NCBI GenBank assembly: GCA_900553165.1
Contig: USCN01000018.1
Span: forward strand, 1-13,019
DNA from: an uncultured Collinsella sp.
GTDB lineage: Bacteria; Actinomycetota; Coriobacteriia; Coriobacteriales; Coriobacteriaceae
Reading direction: 5' to 3'
Length of the DNA stretch: 13,019 nt
Shown here: piece by piece, positions 6,391-13,019 of the stretch
Position numbering within the stretch: position 1 is the stretch's first letter
Layout: each line of letters opens with the position of its first letter
Notes under the pieces: model-generated
The model's input: only the letters and a program-made list of their open reading frames with translations
What the model was told of the DNA's origin: nothing
Databases searched by the model: none
Made by a program: the position numbers and the translations under genes

Positions 6391-8031
6391 ATGATCGAAA
6401 TCACCCAAGTCAACGCGTCGCTCGATGAAGCCGGCGATGAAAATGCCTGCCTCATTGTTGGCAAGCGAGTCGCCAAGCGCATCCTACGTTGCAAGGACTC
6501 CGAGATCAAGTCCATCGAGCTCCACCGCAAGTCAATCGACGCTCGCAAAAAACGAGACGTCCATTTTATCCTGAGCTTTCGTGTTGAGCTGACTAGTCCC
6601 CACCTCGAGCGAGAAGCGGTCAACAGCGTTGCCGAGCGTGACCGCTCGCGCGTACGCGCGATAGAAGACGATGAGCCTTCATTCCCCTCCCCCGTCTCCG
6701 ACGCACCTCAAGAACGCCCTGTCGTTGTCGGCGCCGGATGCGCCGGCCTTTTTGCTGCGCTCACGCTCGCCAAAGCAGGTCTTAAGCCCTTGCTTATCGA
6801 GCGCGGCGACCCGGCATTTCGCCGCTCGCAGGCGATCGACCTCTTTCTAAAGGAGCGCATCCTCGACCCCGAGAGCAATATTCAGTTTGGTCTGGGCGGC
6901 GCGGGGACCTTCTCGGACGGCAAGCTCAATACGGGAACAAAAAATCCCGCCCATCGCCTTATCCTCGAAACCTTCGTCGAGGCGGGTGCGCCCCGCGATA
7001 TTCTGTGGGATGCCAAGCCGCACATTGGCTCCGACATCCTTCCCAAGGTTGTCACCGCTATATCCCAGCGCATCGAGCAGCTCGGAGGTGTCGTCCGTTA
7101 TCGAACGAAGCTCGTCGACATTCGCATCGACGCGTCTGGCGCCATCACCGGTATTGATGTCCAATCGTCCCAAGACGCCGCTTACGAGCCAATCGAGACA
7201 AAGCACCTCATCCTCGCCTGCGGGCATTCTGCTCGCGATATTTTTGAGCTCCTTAAGGACCACAACGTGGCCCTCGCGCAAAAGACCTTTGCCATGGGCG
7301 TTCGCATCGAGCATCCGCAACGCGACATCAACAGAGCCCAATATGGATCCTCGGCGGGACATCCAGCGCTCAGGGCGGCCCCCTACAAACTTGTTGCCCA
7401 TCTTCCCAACGGCCGCAGCGTGTTCTCGTTTTGCATGTGCCCCGGCGGACAGGTTGTTGCCGCCTCTTCAGAACCGTGCCATCTGTGCGTCAACGGGGCC
7501 AGTCTCAATGCCCGCGACGGACGCAACGCAAATGCCGCCCTGCTCGTTAACGTCACGCCTGAGGACCTTCCCAACGATGACCCGCTCGCCGGCATCGAGC
7601 TCCAGCGTGCCTGCGAGGCGGCCGCCTATCGCCTGGGCGGTTCCAACTGGAACGCACCGGCACAACTCGTCGGAGATTTCCTCGCAGGACGCGCCAGCAA
7701 GGCGCCCGGAAAGGTAAAGCCCACCTATCCGCTCGGTGTGACCTGGACGGCAATTGACGAAGCCCTGCCGCAGCATATCCTCGAGTCGCTCCGCCTGGGA
7801 CTTCCCCTACTCGGAAAAAAGCTACGAGGCTACGACCGCCCCGATGCCGTTCTTACCGGCGTGGAGACTCGTTCGAGCTCACCGGTCACTGTCACTCGAG
7901 ACCGAACGTGCCATGCCGTGTCGACCCCGGGCCTCTACCCTTGCGGTGAGGGAGCTGGATATGCCGGCGGCATCATGAGCGCGGCCACCGACGGCATCCG
8001 TTGTGCTGAAGCCCTGATCGCAGACCTCTAA
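6391..8031 (+). CDS. FAD-dependent dehydrogenase, COG2509 family
   Basis: Cytoplasmic NAD(FAD)-utilising dehydrogenase-like protein of unknown substrate, widespread in gut anaerobes. The 546 residues comprise an N-terminal domain (about 1-105, including the family-typical RKSIDARKKRDVHF), the FAD site GAGCAG (114-119) with VVV before it and IERG (136-139) after the second strand, the conserved FGLGGAGTFSDGKLN (166-180), FSFCMCPGG (345-353), and the C-terminal FAD segment PCGEGAGYAGG (517-527). Two extra cysteines, Cys363 and Cys366 in SEPCHLCVNG, lie close after the conserved Cys348 and Cys350. I chose ATG 6391 because AAGGAG lies six bases upstream; an in-frame ATG at 6268 would overlap the previous gene by 43 bp. 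The gene may be read through from mrp or from its own promoter. The family is secure; the reaction is unknown. Confidence 0.9.
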   Translation: MIEITQVNASLDEAGDENACLIVGKRVAKRILRCKDSEIKSIELHRKSIDARKKRDVHFILSFRVELTSPHLEREAVNSVAERDRSRVRAIEDDEPSFPSPVSDAPQERPVVVGAGCAGLFAALTLAKAGLKPLLIERGDPAFRRSQAIDLFLKERILDPESNIQFGLGGAGTFSDGKLNTGTKNPAHRLILETFVEAGAPRDILWDAKPHIGSDILPKVVTAISQRIEQLGGVVRYRTKLVDIRIDASGAITGIDVQSSQDAAYEPIETKHLILACGHSARDIFELLKDHNVALAQKTFAMGVRIEHPQRDINRAQYGSSAGHPALRAAPYKLVAHLPNGRSVFSFCMCPGGQVVAASSEPCHLCVNGASLNARDGRNANAALLVNVTPEDLPNDDPLAGIELQRACEAAAYRLGGSNWNAPAQLVGDFLAGRASKAPGKVKPTYPLGVTWTAIDEALPQHILESLRLGLPLLGKKLRGYDRPDAVLTGVETRSSSPVTVTRDRTCHAVSTPGLYPCGEGAGYAGGIMSAATDGIRCAEALIADL

Positions 8032-8057
8032 CGCACGAATTCCAGCGCGCAAAAGAC

Positions 8058-8093
8058 ACAGGCCCCGAGCTCCACAGGGAACTCGGGGCCTGT
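8058..8093. terminator. Bidirectional terminator between convergent genes
   Basis: A perfect 12-bp stem: ACAGGCCCCGAG (8058-8069) pairs with CTCGGGGCCTGT (8082-8093) around a 12-base loop. On the minus strand it lies four bases after the uvrB stop and is followed by TGTCTTTTG, a short T-run. On the plus strand the tail TCGCTATTTCTT is less T-rich. It sits between the ends of the COG2509 gene (8031) and uvrB (8097), so it probably serves both. Confidence 0.8.
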
Positions 8094-8096
8094 TCG

Positions 8097-10337
8097 CTAT
8101 TTCTTAAACCGTGCACCCTGGCGTTTTCTGCCCGATGCGAAAGTGGAACCCTTGCGGGCCTGCGAACGTAAGCGCTCGATCGTCTCGTCCTCAGACGCAC
8201 CCTCGAGCATCGCCCGAATCTGAACGACAGCATCGCGCAGGCGCGCCGCCTCCTCAAAGTCCATAGCGGCAGAAGCGTTACGCATATCCTCTTCCATGGT
8301 TTCGACGATCCGCACAAGCTCGTCATGTGGCAGTTCTTCCAACTGCTCCGCAAGTGTCTGCTCGGGCGCCACCGTTTCCGGCACACCGCCCTCGCCCGAC
8401 TCATCGGGCGTATAGAATGCGCCATGGCCAAGAGAGTCGCCCTTCGAGCGTCCCTTGGAGCCCACAGTTTTTTCGGCCTCGGCAATAAAACTTGAGATGT
8501 CGTTGATGGCCTTGCGCACCGTCTTGGGCACAATGCCATGTTCTTCGTTATATGCCATCTGAATCTCGCGACGGCGCTGCGTCTCCTCGATGGCCTCTTT
8601 CATCGAATCGGTCACAACGTCTGCATACATGATGACTTCGCCATCGGCGTTACGGGCCGCACGGCCAATCGTCTGAATCAACGAACGGCGGTTGCGCAAG
8701 AAGCCTTCCTTATCGGCATCGAGAATTGCCACCAGTGAGACCTCAGGGAGATCCAAGCCCTCGCGAAGCAGGTTGATGCCAACGAGAACATCGATCTTGC
8801 CCTCGCGCAGCGTTCGCAGGATCTCGACGCGGTCCATTGTCGCCGTATCAGAGTGCATGTAATTGACCTTAATGCCCGCGTCGAGCAGATGGTCGGTCAG
8901 GTCCTCGGCCATGCGCTTGGTCAACGTGGTCACCAGCACGCGCTCTTTGCGGGCAACGCGCTCGCGAATCTCGTCCTCAAGATCGTCAATCTGGCCTCGG
9001 ACCGGACGCACATCGATCTTGGGATCGAGCAGACCGGTCGGACGAATAATCTGCTCAACGTCGTTCTGGCTAACCCGCAGCTCATAGTCGCCCGGTGTTG
9101 CCGAAACGTAGATGAACTGGGGGATCCTCGCCTCAAACTCATCGAAACGAAGCGGGCGGTTATCGAGCGCCGAGGGCAGGCGAAAACCGTGTTCCACCAG
9201 CGTCACCTTACGCGAGCGGTCACCTTCGTGCATGCCGCGAATCTGCGGCACCGTCACATGGCTCTCATCGATGATGCAGAGCATATCCTTGGGAAAGTAA
9301 TCGATTAGGGTAAACGGCGGCTCACCCGGCTTACGACCGTCCAGATGACGCGAGTAGTTCTCGATGCCGTTGCAAAAGCCCATCGTCTCGAGCATCTCAA
9401 GATCATAATCGGTGCGCTGCTGCAGACGCTGCGCCTCGAGCAACTTGTCGGTCGCCTTGAGCTCCGCGACGCGCTTCTCGCACTCTTCGCTGATCGATTT
9501 CAGAGCCGCCTTGACCTTCGGCTTCTCGGTCACGTAGTGCGATGCCGGCCATACGGGGATGGCCTCGTACTCACGCAGCATTTCACCGGTGACCTCATCG
9601 ATCTCGGCAATCAGCTCGACCTCGTCGCCAAAGAACTCAAACCGCAACGGATGCTCGGCATAAGGCGGATACACGTCGACAACATCGCCGCGCACGCGAA
9701 ACGTGCCGCGTGCAAGGTCATAGTCATTGCGATCATATTGAATATCGATAAGTGCATGGATAAAGTCATCGCGCTCGAGCGGAACCTTCTTGTCGACGTT
9801 TGGAGCTAGGCCCGCATAGTCCTCTGGAGAGCCGATGCCATAGATACACGAGACCGATGCGACGACGATCACATCGCGTCGAGAGAGCAGTGACGCGGTC
9901 GCCTGATGTCGCAGCATCTCGACCTCTTCGTTAATCGAGGAGTCTTTCTCGATATATGTATCGCTTTGCGGCACATACGCCTCGGGCTGATAGTAGTCGT
10001 AGTACGAGACGAAGTAGACCACAGCGTTGTTGGGAAAGAACTCTTTGAGCTCGCTCGCAAGCTGAGCGGCGAGCGTTTTATTCGGAGCCATGACCAGCGT
10101 CGGCTTTCCCAGGGCCTCAATAGTCTTTGCCATCGTGAAGGTCTTGCCCGAACCAGTCACGCCCAGCAAAACCTGATAGCGGTCTCCGTCCCTCACACCC
10201 TGCACAAGCGACTCAATGGCTTTAGGCTGAGAGCCTGCAGGGTCATAGGGAGACACGACCTTAAACGGCACGTCAGAGCCTTCAACGCCAAAGCGCTTAA
10301 GTTCACCACCAACGCGTTCTACTTCAAATTCCGCCAT
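8097..10337 (-). CDS. uvrB: UvrABC excinuclease subunit B (UvrB)
   Basis: Damage-verifying helicase-like subunit of nucleotide excision repair: UvrA loads it at lesions, and it then recruits UvrC for incision. The 746 residues show Walker A GVTGSGKT (59-66), the Tyr-rich beta-hairpin that clamps DNA ([12 protein letters not shown], 112-123), Walker B DESH (357-360), motif III SAT (412-414), motif [11 protein letters not shown] (555-563) and the C-terminal UVR helix pair that binds UvrA/UvrC (about 672-708), then a basic tail ending RFKK. It is longer than E. coli UvrB (673 residues) because of about 20 N-terminal residues, a Gly/Ser-rich linker (about 625-655) and the tail. GTTAGGAG lies about five bases before the ATG. 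Only 51 bp separate it from the transglycosylase gene, so it is probably the last gene of the coaE transcript. No LexA-like box precedes it. Confidence 0.98.
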   Translation of the reverse strand: MAEFEVERVGGELKRFGVEGSDVPFKVVSPYDPAGSQPKAIESLVQGVRDGDRYQVLLGVTGSGKTFTMAKTIEALGKPTLVMAPNKTLAAQLASELKEFFPNNAVVYFVSYYDYYQPEAYVPQSDTYIEKDSSINEEVEMLRHQATASLLSRRDVIVVASVSCIYGIGSPEDYAGLAPNVDKKVPLERDDFIHALIDIQYDRNDYDLARGTFRVRGDVVDVYPPYAEHPLRFEFFGDEVELIAEIDEVTGEMLREYEAIPVWPASHYVTEKPKVKAALKSISEECEKRVAELKATDKLLEAQRLQQRTDYDLEMLETMGFCNGIENYSRHLDGRKPGEPPFTLIDYFPKDMLCIIDESHVTVPQIRGMHEGDRSRKVTLVEHGFRLPSALDNRPLRFDEFEARIPQFIYVSATPGDYELRVSQNDVEQIIRPTGLLDPKIDVRPVRGQIDDLEDEIRERVARKERVLVTTLTKRMAEDLTDHLLDAGIKVNYMHSDTATMDRVEILRTLREGKIDVLVGINLLREGLDLPEVSLVAILDADKEGFLRNRRSLIQTIGRAARNADGEVIMYADVVTDSMKEAIEETQRRREIQMAYNEEHGIVPKTVRKAINDISSFIAEAEKTVGSKGRSKGDSLGHGAFYTPDESGEGGVPETVAPEQTLAEQLEELPHDELVRIVETMEEDMRNASAAMDFEEAARLRDAVVQIRAMLEGASEDETIERLRSQARKGSTFASGRKRQGARFKK

Positions 10338-10388
10338 GGATACTCCTAACTCATATATCTGCAGTATACGCAGGCGGCAGGCATAGTC

Positions 10389-10970
10389 CTATACAAACCG
10401 ATCGGGATAGAGGGTCTTGTAGCGAACCCAGGCATTATTGACACGAATCAGATACGCCTGCGTCTCGGGAAAGGTGATTGCATTATGAAGCGACGTACTC
10501 TGCTGCGCCCATCCGTCGACATTGCCCATGCCGGCGTTATAGGCGGCAATGGCACTGTCAGTCGACCCGTTAAAATACGCTAGAAGATACGAAAGATACG
10601 CACAGCCAAACTCGATATTCGTAGCCGGATCGTTAAGGTTGTCGGCCGAATACTCGCCACCGTCGACAAGGCCCTTGGCGATCATATCCTGGGCAGTCTC
10701 GGGCATCAGCTGCATTAATCCCTGAGCACCCTGATTCGACTCGGCCTCGGGATCCCAATTCGATTCAGACTTAATGACAGCGCACACCAAATACGGATCC
10801 AGATTATGCGAAATACTGGATTGCTTTACATACGCCTCGTAGTCAATCGGATACAAAGGCTTAAAGAAGGCGGCAGGAGCATACGAGTAAACGAATGAGA
10901 TAAGGCCGAAGGCAAAAACGGCAGTCAGCGGTATAAGGCGATACCACGTAAGGAAACGTGTCTTAGGCAT
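10389..10970 (-). CDS. Membrane-anchored lytic transglycosylase, SLT domain
   Basis: Peptidoglycan-cleaving enzyme of the lytic transglycosylase (Slt/MltC-like, lysozyme fold) group, which cuts MurNAc-GlcNAc bonds with 1,6-anhydro product formation. The protein has 193 residues. The N-terminus is basic, then hydrophobic (about 11-31), typical of an uncleaved signal anchor that exposes the domain outside the membrane. Catalytic Glu69 lies in KSESNWDP, followed by GLMQLMPETA (84-93) and AYNAG (143-147), the three SLT signatures in order. It covers little more than the catalytic domain. The ATG overlaps the end of coaE by 8 bp, with a strong AGGAGGAGG (10982-10974) inside coaE, so the two are co-translated. 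Its role could be wall turnover or envelope assembly; nothing here links it to a secretion system. Confidence 0.93.
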   Translation of the reverse strand: MPKTRFLTWYRLIPLTAVFAFGLISFVYSYAPAAFFKPLYPIDYEAYVKQSSISHNLDPYLVCAVIKSESNWDPEAESNQGAQGLMQLMPETAQDMIAKGLVDGGEYSADNLNDPATNIEFGCAYLSYLLAYFNGSTDSAIAAYNAGMGNVDGWAQQSTSLHNAITFPETQAYLIRVNNAWVRYKTLYPDRFV

Positions 10971-11604
10971 CGGCCTCCTCCTTATCCACTACATCACCGA
11001 ACCCATGGCGCGCAAGCCATGCGTCCAGTTGTTCAAAGAGCGAGTTATCGCCTGCCGCATTGTCAATCACCGTTGTAGCGAGATTGCACAGCGCAGACTC
11101 TTCGGGCTGGCAAGCAGAACGGGCATCGAAATCAGATGGCTCCATACCACGTTGAATAGCGCGCTCGCGACGAACTGATAAAGGGGCGCTGATGACCAAA
11201 ATTTCATCAGCCAAGCCAAATGCATCCTCAAAACCAGTCGGAGCAGAAACCTCGACCACCGCAAAAGGATAACGGGGAGATGAAACCGTACAACAAATCG
11301 GATCGAGAATCCTAAGCGAAAGCTGTTCAATGAGAACGGGGTGCACGATGCCATTGAGCCGTTCGACCGAATCAGGAGAAGCAAAAGCTCGAGAAGCGAG
11401 GATGCTGCGGCGAATGCCGCCATCCTCATCCAAAATGTCCCAACCGAATTCATCCGCGAGTGCATTGACGATATCAGAGCCCGGCACATACAGCGATTTT
11501 GCAAGCTTATCCAGATCGATTAGCATAGCGCCACGAGATTCGAAATAGCGGCAGGCAGTCGACTTACCCGAAGCAATATTGCCCAAGACAAATACGGTAA
11601 ACAT
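10963..11604 (-). CDS. coaE: Dephospho-CoA kinase (CoaE)
   Basis: Catalyses the last step of coenzyme A synthesis, ATP-dependent phosphorylation of the 3'-hydroxyl of dephospho-CoA, in the cytoplasm. The 213 residues show a P-loop at the N-terminus (GNIASGKST, about 8-16; the usual form is GGIGSGKST), the acidic substrate motif as DLDKLAK (about 30-36; usually DADxxAR), the HPVL segment after the first helical region (family HPxI/HPxL), and an Arg-rich lid region RRERAIQRG. I prefer ATG 11604 over TTG 11607 because GGGAGG (11615-11610) is five bases from the ATG and only two from the TTG. It is the first gene of the coaE-transglycosylase-uvrB operon, directly downstream of the rRNA operon terminator. 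P-loop and Asp-motif variants make it somewhat divergent, but length and layout fit. Confidence 0.9.
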   Translation of the reverse strand: MFTVFVLGNIASGKSTACRYFESRGAMLIDLDKLAKSLYVPGSDIVNALADEFGWDILDEDGGIRRSILASRAFASPDSVERLNGIVHPVLIEQLSLRILDPICCTVSSPRYPFAVVEVSAPTGFEDAFGLADEILVISAPLSVRRERAIQRGMEPSDFDARSACQPEESALCNLATTVIDNAAGDNSLFEQLDAWLARHGFGDVVDKEEADA

Positions 11605-11632
11605 CAAGCCCTCCCTAATGCCAATTCGAGTA

Positions 11633-11663
11633 ATTATCGCTCAAATACACTAGAAGGACTCAA
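11633..11663 (-). promoter_or_regulatory. Candidate promoter of the coaE operon
   Basis: On the minus strand TTGAGT (11663-11658, 4 of 6 to the -35 consensus) is followed after 19 bases by GATAAT (11638-11633, 5 of 6 to the -10 consensus). The region is clearly AT-richer than its surroundings and lies between the rRNA terminator and coaE. The spacer is longer than optimal, so this is tentative. Confidence 0.4.
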
Positions 11664-11730
11664 AATACAGCCAAACAGTAAGAGCGAATACGGGGGAGCT
11701 AAATCCCAAAGTACAACGTGTATATAGCGC

Positions 11731-11761
11731 AAAAAGGGGGAGGCCGCGAGGCCTCCCCCTT
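11731..11761 (-). terminator. Intrinsic terminator of the rRNA operon
   Basis: A perfect 12-bp GC-rich stem: in transcript orientation AAGGGGGAGGCC (11761-11750) pairs with GGCCTCCCCCTT (11745-11734) around a four-base loop TCGC. A run of T residues continues through 11731. It lies 33 bases after the 3' end of 5S on the same strand and about 130 bases before coaE, and should insulate coaE from rRNA transcription. Confidence 0.93.
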
Positions 11762-11793
11762 CTCAGTTCGATGACGGCTCGGTGCCGTCCACC

Positions 11794-11910
11794 GGTCAGC
11801 GGCGCCCTGGCCTCCCACGGGCTGGCCCCGCAGTACTCTCGGCGCGATGGGGCTTAGCTTCCGGGTTCGGAACGGGACCGGGCGTGCCCCCCATGCTCTG
11901 GCCGCTGACC
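11794..11910 (-). rRNA. rrf: 5S ribosomal RNA
   Basis: The minus strand starts GGTCAGCGGC and ends GCCGCTGACC, an exactly complementary 10-bp helix I that encloses 117 bases. Inside are the conserved 5S segments CCCGGTCCCGTTCCGAACCC and GAAGCTAAGCCC (loops B and C), and GAGAGTACTGC (loop E and helix IV). The flanks continue the stem by five more pairs, a mismatch and four pairs, a likely precursor-processing stem. Ends are set by helix I and may be off by a few bases. It follows 23S in the standard order. Confidence 0.95.
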
Positions 11911-12051
11911 GGTGGGCGGCGCCCACCGTTACGGTGTCCGGTGTCTCTCACGTGCCCTGGGGGCCGCATGGCGCATAGGGGAGATGACTCGGGGGCATCC
12001 TCGTGCCCGGACCGCGCTTCAGAGCGCATGTCCCGCGGGCCGCGAGGTGCG
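11911..12051 (-). other. 23S-5S intergenic spacer, no tRNA
   Basis: The spacer of about 140 bases is GC-rich and holds no cloverleaf-like arms or tRNA signatures on the transcribed strand. It contains small hairpins: GGTGGGC/GCCCACC (11911-11917 with 11921-11927) and GCGCT/AGCGC with a TCAG loop (12014-12018 with 12023-12027). These, together with the stem flanking 5S, probably take part in precursor processing. Confidence 0.75.

Positions 12052-13019
<968 letters not shown>

Noticed and set aside
6887..7717. A 276-codon plus-strand frame inside the COG2509 gene
   Set aside because: It is an out-of-frame Ser/Pro-rich shadow; the other frame holds the FAD motifs.
10352..10396. A separate uvrB promoter (TATACT at 10368-10363, TTGTAT at 10396-10391)
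   Set aside because: The 22-base spacing is too long, and the -35 candidate overlaps the end of the transglycosylase gene; operon read-through is simpler.
11911..12051. A tRNA in the 23S-5S spacer
   Set aside because: There is no T-loop GGTTCGA-type motif, no CCA-ready acceptor stem and no D-arm on the transcribed strand.

Overview
The window looks like ordinary chromosome from a high-GC Gram-positive anaerobe of the Coriobacteriia, most likely Collinsella-like. That is inference from GC-rich coding, protein flavour, a Gram-positive-type LexA site and gene order; nothing in the window fixes the genus. It carries housekeeping genes, no mobile element, no CRISPR array and no tRNA. I found no convincing undescribed system. 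The best leads are regulatory sites and a small redox gene cluster.

Region 1 (1-1908): the 5' two-thirds of uvrA on the minus strand, cut by the window edge. It is followed by a divergent intergenic region with a 9-of-10 LexA (SOS) box in front of uvrA and a 15-bp palindrome in front of the plus-strand gene. Region 2 (1909-8031): four plus-strand genes. These are a multi-pass membrane sulfatase-fold enzyme of the lipoteichoic-acid-synthase type, an Mrp/NBP35 iron-sulfur carrier ATPase, a BaiN/HI0933-type flavoprotein that starts directly after the mrp stop, and a COG2509-type FAD-dependent dehydrogenase. A consensus -10 hexamer and a hairpin with a T-rich tail separate the two flavoprotein genes. 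Region 3 (8032-8096): a strong stem-loop that serves the convergent gene ends on both strands. Region 4 (8097-11604): a minus-strand operon coaE, lytic transglycosylase, uvrB. coaE and the transglycosylase gene overlap by 8 bp. Region 5 (11605-13019): the distal end of a minus-strand ribosomal RNA operon, with partial 23S, 5S and a perfect 12-bp-stem terminator just upstream of the coaE operon.

Together, uvrA and uvrB encode the damage-recognition half of nucleotide excision repair. They lie on the same strand but are separated by the opposite-strand block of four genes, so they are not one uvrBA transcript here. Mrp plus two flavoproteins form a plausible Fe-S/redox group. CoaE (last step of CoA synthesis), the transglycosylase (peptidoglycan turnover) and UvrB share a transcript without an obvious common pathway.
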